From: Chitinophaga sp. CF418
GTDB taxonomy: Bacteria > Bacteroidota > Bacteroidia > Chitinophagales > Chitinophagaceae
Length of the DNA: 64,000 nt
Direction: 5' to 3'
Assembly: GCF_900142925.1 (NCBI RefSeq)
Contig: NZ_FRCN01000015.1
Coordinates: 1-64,000 of the forward strand
The notes under the pieces are model-generated. The model did not search any database. It was not told the origin of the DNA and saw nothing but the letters and a program-made list of their open reading frames with translations. Made by a program: the position numbers and the translations under genes. This document shows positions 31,884 to 41,988 of this stretch, piece by piece; positions within the stretch are counted from its first letter, which is position 1; each line of letters begins with the position of its first letter.

Positions 31884-34800
31884 ATGAAGTTTATTCCCTT
31901 CTCTTTCTTATTACTCCTTTGCCAATGGGTATCAGGGGGTAACGGGAGAGGAGGCCCCTACACCGCACATTCCGTGCTTTCTTCCGGCAGCTGGCAAAAA
32001 CTGGCAATTACCCGGGAAGGCATTTATAAAATAGATAAAGCCCTGCTCACCAGCATGGGAATGAGTACTGATCTGAAAAGCGTCAGACTATATGGCACCG
32101 GGGGACGTATGCTGCCTGAAAACAATGCCATATCAAGGCACGACGATCTGCCGGAAGTGGCGCTGTTGGAAGAGGGAGACTACCTCCTGTTCTATGCGCC
32201 GGGTCCACATAGCTGGCAATACCACGGTAATAATTTCGTACATACGGCCAATCTTTACTCGGATACGGCCTGGTACTTCCTGACCACCGGCAGTACTCCG
32301 GGGAAAAGGATCGCCCAGGATGCTGCAACACCGGCTGCCGGTGTGATTGTCAACAGCTTTGACTATCACGCTTTTTATGAGAACGACAGCATCAACTTCC
32401 TGGGCAGCGGCAAACAATGGTGGGGCACTGTATTCAGCAGTGTGCAGCCGTTACGCAATATCAACTTTTCATTACCACTGACTCCTTTCTCACTGAAGAT
32501 AGGAGCCAGGGTGGCCGCCAGGGGGATCGGTACCAGCCGTTTCTCCATACAGGCAGGAAATAATATGCTGGGTTCTTTGTCATTATCGCCCGTGAGCGGA
32601 AATATATTTGAGGCTTTTGCTTCAGTAGCAACGGGATACTATACTACAACGCCTGCAGGCACAACAGTCCCCGTCACACTTAGCTTCACACCTGGAGGAA
32701 GCGGGGCGCAGGGATGGTTGGACTATCTGACCATACAGGCCCGGTGTCCGCTGCAGCTGCCCGCGCGGGAGCCGCTCTTTTTCAGGGATATGGTTTCCGT
32801 AAGTCCCGGCCAGAACGCACAGTTCAGACTGGAGCAGGCCGGTAGTCAGACTGTTGTCCTCGATGTGACAGACCCGCAGCAACCAGTGAAGGTCAAAACC
32901 CAGCTGGCAGGCTCCACGCTTTCTTTTACAAGGGATTGTGGTATTCTGCATGAATATGCAGCCTTCACAGGACAGGGATATTTACAGCCAGTAATTGCTG
33001 GCGCTGTAACCAGTCAGGATCTGCATGGCATCGGTACTGCAGACATGCTGATAGTGACTACCCCTGCTTTACAGGCTGCTGCCACCAGGCTGGCTGCCTG
33101 GCACGGCACACATGACGGGCTGACGGTGAAAGTGGTGACAGTGAATGAGATCTATAACGAGTTTGGCTCAGGTACTGCCGATCCTGTTGCTGTCAGAGAT
33201 TTTGTGAAGATGTGTTATGACAAGGGAGGGCTGCGTTACCTGTTACTGTTCGGAGATGCCTCTTATGACTATAAGAACAGGGTGGCGGGAAACACCAATA
33301 TGGTGCCTACCTGGCAAAGCACGATCTCCACAGATCCGGTAAATGCCTACCCCTCAGACGACTTTTTCGGTTTCCTGGATGATGCAGACGATATTAATGA
33401 CAACAGCAGGCAAAACCTGTTGGATATAGCGATAGGCCGCCTGCCTGTACAGCAACCGGCCCAGGCAGATGCGGTGGTGAACAAGATCATCGGGTATAAT
33501 GTGCCCGCCAACTTTGGCCGCTGGCAACAACATATTACTGTCGTGGCAGATGACGGTGATGATAATCTGCACCTGCAGGACGCAGAAAGTATGAGTGAGA
33601 TCGTTGCTGCACGATGGCCGGCAGGGCATATTGACAAGATCTACCTGGATGCCTATCCGAAAATAGCTGATGCAGGTGGTAGCCGTTATCCGGCAGTAAA
33701 TGCCGCCATCGCAGAAGATATGTTTGAGGGTACCCTGATCTGGAACTATACCGGTCATGGAAGTTACTCCCGGCTCGCAGAAGAAGTGATCATGGAGGAA
33801 AGTTCCCTGGCTACCTGGAAGAACGCTGGTAAACTGCCATTGTTTATCACAGCCACCTGCGACTTTGCGCCGTTTGACAATCCGGCATATGTCTCCCTTG
33901 GTGAGAAGCTATTGTTGCAGGAGAATGGCGGCGGTATTGCACTGATGACAACTACCAGGGCAGTATTCTCTGCTTCCAACAAAGTGATGAATGCTAATTA
34001 CCTGCAGAAGCTCCTGACACCCGGTGCGGACGGACAGATGCTGACGCTTGGACAGGCGGCCATGGAGGCCAAGAACCTGACATACGCTACTTATATCGAT
34101 ATTCCTAATAACCGTAAGTTCCAGTTATTGGGCGATCCGGCACTGACACTGGCTTTTCCCCGGTATCATGTGGTAACGGATTCCATTAATGGGAAGGCGG
34201 TAAATGATATACCGGATACATTGAAAGCAATGGGTAAATACACGGTAAAAGGCCACCTGGAAGACGAACAGGGCATCCGGCAGGACACCTATAAAGGTAC
34301 ATTGTATACGACTGTGTATGATAAACCTGCTCTGCAATATACCCGTGGGAATGATGCCGGTAGTACCAAGGCAGGCTTCTATGAGCAACAGAATATACTG
34401 TATCGCGGCCAGCAGACCGTTGAGAATGGCAGATTCTCATGCACTTTCGTGGTGCCCGCAGATATTGACTACCAGGTGGGCGCGGGGATGCTTGGTTTTT
34501 ATGCAACCAATGGTGTTACGGCGGCGGGAGGTGTGTATGCAGGAGTACAAGTAGGTGGAACAGCTGATAATATTGAACAAGATGAGCTGGGACCTGTTAT
34601 AAAAGCATACCTGGACAATGAATATTTCCGCAACGGGGGCATCACAGGAGAAAATCCGGTACTGTTGCTGCAATTGAAGGATGAACAGGGGATCAATACT
34701 TCCGGTTATGGCATAGGACATGATCTGATAGCTACACTGGACAATAAGGAAGGTCAATACTATATCCTGAACAGCTTCTTTGAGGCCACAACAGACAGTT

Positions 34801-35237
34801 ATCAGGAAGGAACGGTCCGTTTCCCACTGTATGGCCTGTCTGAAGGAATGCACATTATGACAATAAAGGCATGGGATACCCACAACAACTCCGGTACCGC
34901 CACACTGCAGTTCCGGGTAGTAAAGTCATCTGAGATGACGATAGGAAAGGCCGGTTGTTTCCCGAACCCTTTCCATGACCAGACACAGTTCACTTTTGAG
35001 CATAATCAGCAAGATCGGGCGTTGGATGTGACTGTCAGAATTTTTACGGTAATGGGTCAACAAATAAAAACTATACATCATACAATAAATGATGGTGGTA
35101 GCCGTTATGTAGGGGCATCCTGGAACGGAACGGCCGATTCTGGCGCCCGGGTGTCGCCTGGAATTTACATATATAGTATCTTGGTAACAGCGAATGGTAA
35201 AACAAAGGTTTTAGGCGGAAAAGTAACTGTGTTATAA
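31884..35237 (+). CDS. porU: Type IX secretion system sortase PorU
   Basis: 1117 residues from the ATG at 31884 (MKFIPFSFLLLLCQWVSG signal peptide). The central region is a C25 gingipain-like peptidase domain: YLLLFGDASYDYKN, IAIGRLPV, LIWNYTGHGSY with the catalytic His, and FITATCDFAPFDNP with the catalytic Cys. The N-terminal 300 residues are beta-rich. The end carries a T9SS-type C-terminal domain (GCFPNPFHDQTQF, then SPGIYIYSI). PorU cleaves the sorting signal of T9SS cargo and attaches it to surface lipopolysaccharide, together with PorV, the next gene. Confidence 0.95.
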   Translation: MKFIPFSFLLLLCQWVSGGNGRGGPYTAHSVLSSGSWQKLAITREGIYKIDKALLTSMGMSTDLKSVRLYGTGGRMLPENNAISRHDDLPEVALLEEGDYLLFYAPGPHSWQYHGNNFVHTANLYSDTAWYFLTTGSTPGKRIAQDAATPAAGVIVNSFDYHAFYENDSINFLGSGKQWWGTVFSSVQPLRNINFSLPLTPFSLKIGARVAARGIGTSRFSIQAGNNMLGSLSLSPVSGNIFEAFASVATGYYTTTPAGTTVPVTLSFTPGGSGAQGWLDYLTIQARCPLQLPAREPLFFRDMVSVSPGQNAQFRLEQAGSQTVVLDVTDPQQPVKVKTQLAGSTLSFTRDCGILHEYAAFTGQGYLQPVIAGAVTSQDLHGIGTADMLIVTTPALQAAATRLAAWHGTHDGLTVKVVTVNEIYNEFGSGTADPVAVRDFVKMCYDKGGLRYLLLFGDASYDYKNRVAGNTNMVPTWQSTISTDPVNAYPSDDFFGFLDDADDINDNSRQNLLDIAIGRLPVQQPAQADAVVNKIIGYNVPANFGRWQQHITVVADDGDDNLHLQDAESMSEIVAARWPAGHIDKIYLDAYPKIADAGGSRYPAVNAAIAEDMFEGTLIWNYTGHGSYSRLAEEVIMEESSLATWKNAGKLPLFITATCDFAPFDNPAYVSLGEKLLLQENGGGIALMTTTRAVFSASNKVMNANYLQKLLTPGADGQMLTLGQAAMEAKNLTYATYIDIPNNRKFQLLGDPALTLAFPRYHVVTDSINGKAVNDIPDTLKAMGKYTVKGHLEDEQGIRQDTYKGTLYTTVYDKPALQYTRGNDAGSTKAGFYEQQNILYRGQQTVENGRFSCTFVVPADIDYQVGAGMLGFYATNGVTAAGGVYAGVQVGGTADNIEQDELGPVIKAYLDNEYFRNGGITGENPVLLLQLKDEQGINTSGYGIGHDLIATLDNKEGQYYILNSFFEATTDSYQEGTVRFPLYGLSEGMHIMTIKAWDTHNNSGTATLQFRVVKSSEMTIGKAGCFPNPFHDQTQFTFEHNQQDRALDVTVRIFTVMGQQIKTIHHTINDGGSRYVGASWNGTADSGARVSPGIYIYSILVTANGKTKVLGGKVTVL

Positions 35238-35357
35238 CCTATGCATCAAAAGCAAATACTTGATTCGCGAGTCCCTTACCAGACCCCTGTTATTGATAAT
35301 ATAGATTTTCGAACTATTTTTACAACTCGTTCTAAACACTATTGCATGTATAATTGC

Positions 35358-36530
35358 ATGATCAGAAAGGCAACTGTAAACCTTGTCTTAATTTGTTGCA
35401 TCCTATTCTCTCTGTCTGTCTCCGCTCAGATTTCCACAGGTGATCTGGACGGACGTACGAATACCATTAACACCGCGGTACCTTTTCTACGTATTTCTCC
35501 TGATGCAAGGGCAGGAGCTATGGGAGACGCCGGCGTAGCCACCTCTCCCGACGCAAATTCCATCTACTGGAACCTTGCCAAGATCCCGTTTGCAACAACC
35601 CGCTCCGCAATTTCAGTGACTTATACCCCCTGGTTGAAAGAACTCGTGAATGACGTGTTTCTTGCTAACCTGTCAGGTTATTATCAGCTGGATGAGTTTC
35701 AGACAATCTCCAGCTCATTGCGTTACTTCTCTTTAGGTACTATCAACTTTACGGATGTTACCGGTATGCCTACCTACGACTACCGTCCGCGTGAATTTGC
35801 ATTTGATGCAGGTTATGCCCGTAAATTATCAGATAACTTCTCTGTTGCCCTGGCTGGACGTTTTATTTACTCCAACCTGGCCAGTGGTGATATCAACGGC
35901 CGTGTGATCAGACCAGGTAAAGCATTTGCGACTGACCTGTCCCTGTTCTACACAAAAGATTACGAGAAAGACAATAACGCTGTAAATACCTGGAACGTTG
36001 GTCTGGCGCTCACTAACATTGGTACCAAAATCTCCTATACAGAATCTGCCACCAATAAAGACTTTCTGCCTACCAACCTGGGATTGGGCACCGCCTACAC
36101 CATAGGAATGGACGAGACCAACAAATTGATGTTCACACTCGACCTGAATAAACTGTTGGTGCCTACTCCTGATAGCGCTGGACTTTACCGCGAAAAGTCA
36201 ACCCTCTCAGGCATGTTCTCCTCTTTTGGTGATGCTCCGGGAGGTATGAAGGAAGAACTGCAGGAAGTAACAGTTTCCCTGGGTGGTGAATATAGCTACA
36301 GTGATCAGTTCTTTGTACGTGCCGGTTATTTCTACGAAAACAAGAACAAGGGTAACCGTAAGTATGTAACAGCTGGTCTGGGTGTTAAATACAACATGTT
36401 CGGCCTGAACTTCTCTTACCTGGTACCTTCCGGCAATGGTATCCAGCGTAACCCATTATCCAATACCCTGCGTTTCTCCCTGGTCTTCGACCTTGGTCAT
36501 AAAGATGAAGAGGGCGGCAACACCTGGTAA
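35358..36530 (+). CDS. porV: Type IX secretion system outer-membrane protein PorV (LptO)
   Basis: 390 residues from the ATG at 35358, which gives the signal peptide MIRKATVNLVLICCILFSLS. The mature start has the characteristic TAVPFLRISPDARAGAMGDA followed by SPDANSIYWNLAKIPF, then a FadL-like beta barrel with many alternating aromatic strands and a closing NTLRFSLVFDLG. PorV shuttles T9SS cargo from the translocon to PorU. It lies about 120 bases after porU and has its own terminator. The upstream frame extension to 35241 is unlikely, since it would bury the signal peptide. Confidence 0.95.
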   Translation: MIRKATVNLVLICCILFSLSVSAQISTGDLDGRTNTINTAVPFLRISPDARAGAMGDAGVATSPDANSIYWNLAKIPFATTRSAISVTYTPWLKELVNDVFLANLSGYYQLDEFQTISSSLRYFSLGTINFTDVTGMPTYDYRPREFAFDAGYARKLSDNFSVALAGRFIYSNLASGDINGRVIRPGKAFATDLSLFYTKDYEKDNNAVNTWNVGLALTNIGTKISYTESATNKDFLPTNLGLGTAYTIGMDETNKLMFTLDLNKLLVPTPDSAGLYREKSTLSGMFSSFGDAPGGMKEELQEVTVSLGGEYSYSDQFFVRAGYFYENKNKGNRKYVTAGLGVKYNMFGLNFSYLVPSGNGIQRNPLSNTLRFSLVFDLGHKDEEGGNTW

Positions 36531-36571
36531 TAGCTGGATCTGAAATAGTTAATGTTTTTTTAAAATATAAG

Positions 36572-36600
36572 AATCCTCCGGAAATACCCGGAGGATTTTT
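36572..36600 (+). terminator. Terminator after porV
   Basis: The stem AATCCTCCGG/CCGGAGGATT is followed by T5. Confidence 0.88.
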
Positions 36601-36657
36601 AATTTGCGATAATTTTGAGCGGTTAAAAGCTTATATTTCAAAGTTTATACATCTGTC

Positions 36658-37140
36658 ATGACTAAATTGCGCATTGGGCTTGGAGTAGATTTTCATCAGT
36701 TAACAGAGGGACGGGATTTCTGGCTGGGAGGAGTATTGGTACCGCACCATAAAGGAGCCCTGGGACATAGTGACGCCGATGTGCTGCTGCACGCCATTTG
36801 TGATGCTATGCTGGGAGCCGCCAGTCTGGGCGATATCGGCATGCATTTCCCCGATACTGATAATACTTATAAGAATATTGACAGCAAGATATTGCTGAAG
36901 CGTACGCAGGAGCTGATCACCGCTAAGGGTTACCAGGTGGTGAACATCGATAGCACACTTTGCCTGCAGGCGCCCAAGATCAAACCATACGTAGTGCAAA
37001 TGCAGGAAACCATCGCCGGTATACTGAATATATCCACAGAGGAAGTATCTATAAAGGCTACCACAACAGAAAAACTGGGATTTGTGGGTCGTGAAGAGGG
37101 AGTGGTGGCTTATGCGACCGTCCTGCTTGAGAAAAATTAA
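36658..37140 (+). CDS. ispF: 2-C-methyl-D-erythritol 2,4-cyclodiphosphate synthase
   Basis: 160 residues. It forms the cyclodiphosphate intermediate of the MEP isoprenoid pathway in the cytoplasm. The zinc ligands are Asp11 and His13 in GLGVDFHQL and His45 in DVLLHAICDAMLGAASLGDIG. HSDAD and FPDTD are conserved substrate-binding parts, and TTTEKLGFVGREEGV is the C-terminal family motif. Trimer-forming length. It is the first gene of a rightward run that leads into dut and envelope genes. Confidence 0.97.
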   Translation: MTKLRIGLGVDFHQLTEGRDFWLGGVLVPHHKGALGHSDADVLLHAICDAMLGAASLGDIGMHFPDTDNTYKNIDSKILLKRTQELITAKGYQVVNIDSTLCLQAPKIKPYVVQMQETIAGILNISTEEVSIKATTTEKLGFVGREEGVVAYATVLLEKN

Positions 37141-37250
37141 GTTGCCGGATCTCTGATGGCTTATTCGTTTAAGAATCAAATGATTGTGCCGGGATGCCCG
37201 GCAAAAATGAATCAAATGTTCATAATCTGCGGACTATGGACTATTTAAAA

Positions 37251-37258
37251 TACCTTTG
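37251..37258 (+). promoter_or_regulatory. -7 promoter element (TACCTTTG) of dut
   Basis: A perfect TAnnTTTG ending 5 bases before the dut ATG, implying a leaderless or nearly leaderless transcript. No clear -33 element. Confidence 0.4.
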
Positions 37259-37263
37259 CAACA

Positions 37264-37707
37264 ATGGCAGCTATTACAGTAAAGATCATCAATAAATCCG
37301 CTAATCCGCTACCGGCCTATGCCACTGCAGAAGCGGCCGGGATGGACCTCAGGGCCAGTCTGGAGACAGCTATTACCTTACAGCCTCTGGAAAGGATGCT
37401 GATACCCACCGGCCTGTTCATAGAGCTGCCTACCGGGTATGAAGCCCAGATCAGACCACGCAGCGGTCTGGCCATCAAACAGGGACTTACCCTGCTGAAT
37501 ACCCCTGGTACAATCGATGCCGACTACAGGGGAGAGATCAAGATCATAATGATCAACCTGTCAAATGAGCCGCAGGCTATAGCTCCCGGTGAAAGGATCG
37601 CTCAGATGGTAATCGCGCCTTTCGTACAAGCTAAGCTTGAAGCGGTGGAACTGCTGACAGAAACAGAACGTGGTGCCGGCGGTTTTGGCCACACCGGTAA
37701 ATCTTAA
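37264..37707 (+). CDS. dut: dUTP diphosphatase
   Basis: 147 residues, trimeric dUTPase. It hydrolyses dUTP to dUMP, protecting DNA from uracil and feeding dTMP synthesis. All five motifs are visible: AAGMDLRA, RPRSGLA, GTIDADYRGEI, GERIAQMVI and the C-terminal RGAGGFGHTG. The stop is 3 bases before the next start, so it is co-transcribed with the TPR lipoprotein. Confidence 0.97.
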   Translation: MAAITVKIINKSANPLPAYATAEAAGMDLRASLETAITLQPLERMLIPTGLFIELPTGYEAQIRPRSGLAIKQGLTLLNTPGTIDADYRGEIKIIMINLSNEPQAIAPGERIAQMVIAPFVQAKLEAVELLTETERGAGGFGHTGKS

Positions 37708-37710
37708 TAA

Positions 37711-39549
37711 ATGTTCACAATCCGGAATAACAATAGGACCTTGCCTGGAAAGAATGGTCTGCCGGCTTTAAACCGACTGGTAGGCCGCTTACCTCTTTTA
37801 GTGGCGGGTTTTTGTTGTCTGGTGGGAACTGCCTGTAATTCTTCCAAACCCGTTGCAACCCGCGCGTCTTCCCGCCAGGTATATTCCATCAAGGATTCCA
37901 CCTTGCTGGAGCAGCGTGCGGATAGCCTCTTTTACTCAGCCGAAAGGTCTAAGATGCTGGGCGACTACCGCACGGCTATTACACAGTTCTCAGATTATCT
38001 TCGCCTCAGAAGGAACAATCCTACCGCTTATTATGAACTGGCCCGCCTGTTCATCGAGGTGCGCAACCCCGGGTATGCATTGGGCTTTGCCCGCAAGGCA
38101 GTAAGCCTGGACGGTTCCAACAAGTGGTTCCAGATCACACTGGCAGACGCTTTTGGGGTAAATGCCCAGTTTGACAGTGCTGCTGCCGTATATAGCCGGC
38201 TGGCCGTCACCTATCCTGACAATGATGAATATCTGTATAACAAAGGAATGTTCCTCGCAAAAGCAGATAAATCTGAAGAAGCACTGGAGGTGTTTGATTC
38301 ACTGGAAGTGAAAGTAGGGTTGATAGAAGAACTGGCCTTCCAGAAGCAGCGGCTTTATCTCAAGCTGAACAAAATGGACGATGCCGCAGCGGAGGTACAC
38401 AAGTTGATTAATCAGAACCCGGATGATGTCAGGTATTATCTCATCCTGGGAGATATTTATAACTCTAATGACCGTACTGAGGAAGCCTCAGCCATCTACA
38501 AAGAGGTACTTCAGCGGGATCCGTCTAATCCGAGAGCGCTGATAGCGTTGTCAGGTTATGCCAAGAAAGAAGGTAAATACGACGACTATTGGGCTTATCT
38601 GACCCGTGCTTTTGCCAATCCGGACTATAACATTGATGAAAAGGTAGCGTATGTCTATCCCTACCTGCAAATGCAGGGAGTGGACAGCAGTAAACTGAGG
38701 GAAGGGCTGCAGTTGGCGCAGTTGGTCATCGAGGCACATCCGGAAGAAGCTAAGGCCTACGCGCTGCAGGCAGATATGTACTCACAGGCGGGTATGCTGG
38801 ATAGTGCATTGATAGATTACAATAAAGCGGTGACCCTGGATTCCACACGTTTTACCGTATGGTACCAGCTGATGTGGATCTACTCCCGCAAGGAAGATTC
38901 CAATAAACTGCTGAAAGTGAGCTCAATTGTGACAGATAAGTTCCCCAAAGAATTTATGGGTCATTATTTCAAGGGGGTGGCGAACTTTTTGCTACAGAAT
39001 TATCCTGCATCCATAGATGCCTTAAATATTGCATTACAGATAGGGAATGGTAATGGAGACAAGAATATGCGGGCAGATGTCTATTCCCTGTTGGGCGATG
39101 CTTATCACGCAACAGGTCAGCATCAGTTGTCAGACAGCAGTTATGACCGGGCGCTGGCTTTAAAGCCGGATGATGCATTGGTACTGAACAATTTCAGTTA
39201 CTACCTCTCCCTTCGCGGAGAGCAGCTGAACAAAGCAGAAAGCATGTCCAAACGTTCACTGGAACTGGAACCGGAAAGTACCAATTTCATGGATACATAC
39301 GCCTGGATCCTGTTCCGCATGGCCCGTTATGAACAGGCCAGGGAATGGATGGAAAAAGCCCTGCGGTCACAGGACGCACGTGAGAATCCTAATATGCTGG
39401 AGCACTACGGAGATATATTGTTTAACCTCCATGAAGTAGATAAGGCCCTGGAATATTGGCAGTTAGCCAAACAAAAGGGTGCTAATTCAGTAGGATTAGC
39501 CCGTAAAATTGCAGAAAAACGGTATATACTTGCAACCGAAAGGGAGTAG
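37711..39549 (+). CDS. Tetratricopeptide-repeat putative lipoprotein
   Basis: 612 residues. A basic N-region of about 26 residues is followed by a hydrophobic segment ending GTACN (Cys42), a probable lipoprotein signal. The rest is a chain of TPR helices, for example YYELARLFIEVRNPGYALGFARKAV, ALIALSGYAKKEGKYDDYW and DTYAWILFRMARYEQAREWMEKAL (each split here by its own helix turn). TPR lipoproteins serve as periplasmic scaffolds. Its place just before a DUF4292 lipoprotein and an EnvC-like protein is a recurrent Bacteroidota arrangement and hints at cell-wall or outer-membrane assembly. Confidence 0.85.
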   Translation: MFTIRNNNRTLPGKNGLPALNRLVGRLPLLVAGFCCLVGTACNSSKPVATRASSRQVYSIKDSTLLEQRADSLFYSAERSKMLGDYRTAITQFSDYLRLRRNNPTAYYELARLFIEVRNPGYALGFARKAVSLDGSNKWFQITLADAFGVNAQFDSAAAVYSRLAVTYPDNDEYLYNKGMFLAKADKSEEALEVFDSLEVKVGLIEELAFQKQRLYLKLNKMDDAAAEVHKLINQNPDDVRYYLILGDIYNSNDRTEEASAIYKEVLQRDPSNPRALIALSGYAKKEGKYDDYWAYLTRAFANPDYNIDEKVAYVYPYLQMQGVDSSKLREGLQLAQLVIEAHPEEAKAYALQADMYSQAGMLDSALIDYNKAVTLDSTRFTVWYQLMWIYSRKEDSNKLLKVSSIVTDKFPKEFMGHYFKGVANFLLQNYPASIDALNIALQIGNGNGDKNMRADVYSLLGDAYHATGQHQLSDSSYDRALALKPDDALVLNNFSYYLSLRGEQLNKAESMSKRSLELEPESTNFMDTYAWILFRMARYEQAREWMEKALRSQDARENPNMLEHYGDILFNLHEVDKALEYWQLAKQKGANSVGLARKIAEKRYILATERE

Positions 39550-39591
39550 CGAACTTCCCGGGGGGAATGGGAATGTATTGAATTAAAGATC

Positions 39592-40428
39592 ATGATGAAG
39601 CAAACATTAGCACTGATAGTATTAGGTATTGTAAGCACGGGACTCTTTTCATGCAGGCATAGCCGACAGATTGCAGGCACTTCTTTTCCTGTAACGGATA
39701 CTACCCAGCATAACATTATAACAACGACAGACAGCGCATCTGTGACAGCTGCCAGTACTTATAATAGAGAGCTGCTCTCAAAACTACGCAGCAACTGCAT
39801 ATCCTTTAACACCTTCTCCGCAAAATTAAAAATCGACTTTGAAACAGAATCCAAACAAATGTCAGGTATCAACGCAAACATGCGGATGCAGAAAGACAGT
39901 TTCATCTGGATATCAGTGTCAGCGCCTATTATCGGGGAAGTAGCCAGGGCTATCATTACACCCGACAGCCTGAAGGCAATCGACAAATTTCATAAAATAG
40001 CTTATCTCCGTGATCTCAGAAATGCACAGGACGTTCTGAACATTCCGTTCGATTTCAAAACATTGCAGGACCTCATTATTGGTAATCCGGTATACCTGAC
40101 AGATTCAGTATACCAGGTAGTGAAGACACCGGCAGTGATTTCTTTTACCTGCGACAGCACAATATTCACCAGCCTGTTCAACGTTTTTGCAGATGACTAT
40201 ATCCTGCAGCAAAGCAAGGTGATGGATAAAGACAGTACGCGTAAGCGTTCGGTTGAGCTGACATATGGTGAGTACAAGTCGTTGGATAAGATTAAATTTG
40301 CTACCCGCCGCAGGGTTTTTGTGGAAGAGAAAAGTTATACGAAGATCAACATGGATTTTAACAAAATAGATTTTGATCAGCCAGTGAGCTTTCCGTTCAC
40401 TATTCCTTCCAGTTATTCTAAGGAGTAG
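39592..40428 (+). CDS. DUF4292 lipoprotein (LolB/LppX-like fold)
   Basis: 278 residues. The signal peptide ends in LFSC (Cys21), a lipobox. The mature part has the DUF4292 pattern: TFSAKLKIDFETESKQMSGI, MRMQKDSFIWISVSAPI, EVARAIITPDSLKAID, and a closing KINMDFNKIDFDQPVSFPFTI. The fold is like LolB, which moves lipoproteins into the outer membrane, so a lipid- or lipoprotein-handling role is inferred. It lies 42 bases after the TPR gene and 12 or so bases before the EnvC-like frame. Confidence 0.85.
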   Translation: MMKQTLALIVLGIVSTGLFSCRHSRQIAGTSFPVTDTTQHNIITTTDSASVTAASTYNRELLSKLRSNCISFNTFSAKLKIDFETESKQMSGINANMRMQKDSFIWISVSAPIIGEVARAIITPDSLKAIDKFHKIAYLRDLRNAQDVLNIPFDFKTLQDLIIGNPVYLTDSVYQVVKTPAVISFTCDSTIFTSLFNVFADDYILQQSKVMDKDSTRKRSVELTYGEYKSLDKIKFATRRRVFVEEKSYTKINMDFNKIDFDQPVSFPFTIPSSYSKE

Positions 40429-40491
40429 GAGTGCTCCGGAATGTATCTGAAATTTGTAAATTGCTATTTTGCAGCTATCTTTAAAACCATC

Positions 40492-41931
40492 ATGCTGAAT
40501 CTGAAGAAGTTTTTCCCGTTTATAATAATCTTAGGTTTACTACCGGCCTTGCTGCATGCACAGGCTCCCCAATTGTCGCGGGAAGAATTGGAGCATAGAA
40601 AGAAAGAGTTGCAACGTGAGATCGACGAGGCTAACGAAGCACTCAAAACTACCAAGAAATCAACAAAAGAAAGTCTGAGCCAGCTACGGGCACTGCGGGA
40701 TAAGATTACGCTGCGTACCCGTCTTATCAACAATATCAACGAAGAGATCAACTTCATTAACGGTGATATCAATTCTGCCTACAGAGACATTAAGACCCTC
40801 GAGAAAGACCTTGATACCCTGAAGTCACAATATGCACAGCTGGTCGTATATGCGTATAAGAACCGCAGTACCTACGATATGCTGAACTTCATTTTTTCTG
40901 CAGAGTCTTTCAATGATGCCATAAAAAGATACCAGTACCTCAAACAGTATAGGGATTATCGTCGCAGACAAGCAGATAACATTCTTGAAACACGTGTGCT
41001 GCTGAGTAAGAAAATCGAGAGCCTGCAGGAACAGAAGGAGAAACGTTCCGGTACATTGAAGGTGGAGCAGGAGCAACGGAGTATACTGGAGGTGGACAAG
41101 AAAGAGAAAGACAAAGTACTTACTAACCTGAAAGGGCGTGAGAAAGAGCTGCTGGCAGATATCAACAAGAACAAAAAAGACGCGCAGAAAGTACAGGCAG
41201 CTATCCAGGCGGTAATTCGTCGTGAGATCGAAATGGCCCGCCGGCAGGCGGAAGAGGAAGCGGTTGCCAAACGTAAGGCTGCTGCTGAAGAGAAACGGAA
41301 ACGGGATGAGGCGGCGAGGAAAGCTGCTGCTCTTGCAGCCGCCAATGCCGCTGCCAACGCTGCTAAGAATAACAATGCTATAGCCGAAAATAAACCTGAA
41401 ACGAAGCCGGCAGAACCAGCTCCGGCTCCGAAACCACCGGCCCCTGCACCAGAAGCAGAAAAACCGGTGCGTACAGAGAACGTACTGGAAGCAACACCGG
41501 AAGCCCTGGCATTGTCAGAAAGCTTTGAAAATAATCGTGGTAAACTGCCATGGCCGGTAGGCTCCGGTCATATCATCGGGCACTTCGGCCGCCAGCAGCA
41601 TGCGGTGATCGACCGTATTACTGTAGAGAATGATGGTGTGATTATCGGTACCAGCCGTGGAGCCACCGTTAGAGCGATTTTCCAGGGGGAAGTAAGGACT
41701 GTGGCTGTTATTCCGGGAGGTGGTTCCCTGGTGATTATCAGGCATGGACAGTATTTTACCAACTATGCCCGTTTGCAGACAGTAAGTGTAAGAACAGGAG
41801 ACAGGGTGAGTACAGGTCAGGTGATCGGTACTGCTGGTACCAATGAACTGGAGAACCTGGGAGAGGTTGAACTGCAGATCTATAGGGGAATACAAAAGCA
41901 AAACCCCGAGTTCTGGATCAGGAAGAAATAA
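40492..41931 (+). CDS. EnvC-like murein hydrolase activator (degenerate LytM domain)
   Basis: 479 residues from the ATG at 40492 (signal peptide ending ALLHAQ). A long coiled coil (about 25-260) with high Lys/Glu content is followed by an Ala-rich and Pro-rich linker. The C-terminal LytM domain has the fold landmarks (GATVRAIFQGEV, LVIIRHGQYFTNYARL, VSTGQVIGTAGT). The final zinc-binding H-x-H is replaced by VELQIYRG and the first site is also altered. This matches EnvC-type proteins, which activate amidases at the septum without cutting the wall themselves. Its terminator follows at once. Confidence 0.9.
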   Translation: MLNLKKFFPFIIILGLLPALLHAQAPQLSREELEHRKKELQREIDEANEALKTTKKSTKESLSQLRALRDKITLRTRLINNINEEINFINGDINSAYRDIKTLEKDLDTLKSQYAQLVVYAYKNRSTYDMLNFIFSAESFNDAIKRYQYLKQYRDYRRRQADNILETRVLLSKKIESLQEQKEKRSGTLKVEQEQRSILEVDKKEKDKVLTNLKGREKELLADINKNKKDAQKVQAAIQAVIRREIEMARRQAEEEAVAKRKAAAEEKRKRDEAARKAAALAAANAAANAAKNNNAIAENKPETKPAEPAPAPKPPAPAPEAEKPVRTENVLEATPEALALSESFENNRGKLPWPVGSGHIIGHFGRQQHAVIDRITVENDGVIIGTSRGATVRAIFQGEVRTVAVIPGGGSLVIIRHGQYFTNYARLQTVSVRTGDRVSTGQVIGTAGTNELENLGEVELQIYRGIQKQNPEFWIRKK

Positions 41932-41948
41932 CTTAAGAAGCTATAAAG

Positions 41949-41981
41949 AAAAAGGCTGTCCACCGCGGACAGCCTTTTTTT
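41949..41981. terminator. Bidirectional terminator between the EnvC-like gene and bshA
   Basis: AAAAAGGCTGTCC pairs with GGACAGCCTTTTT across a 5-base loop, between converging stops. Confidence 0.92.
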
Positions 41982-41988
41982 ATAAAAA

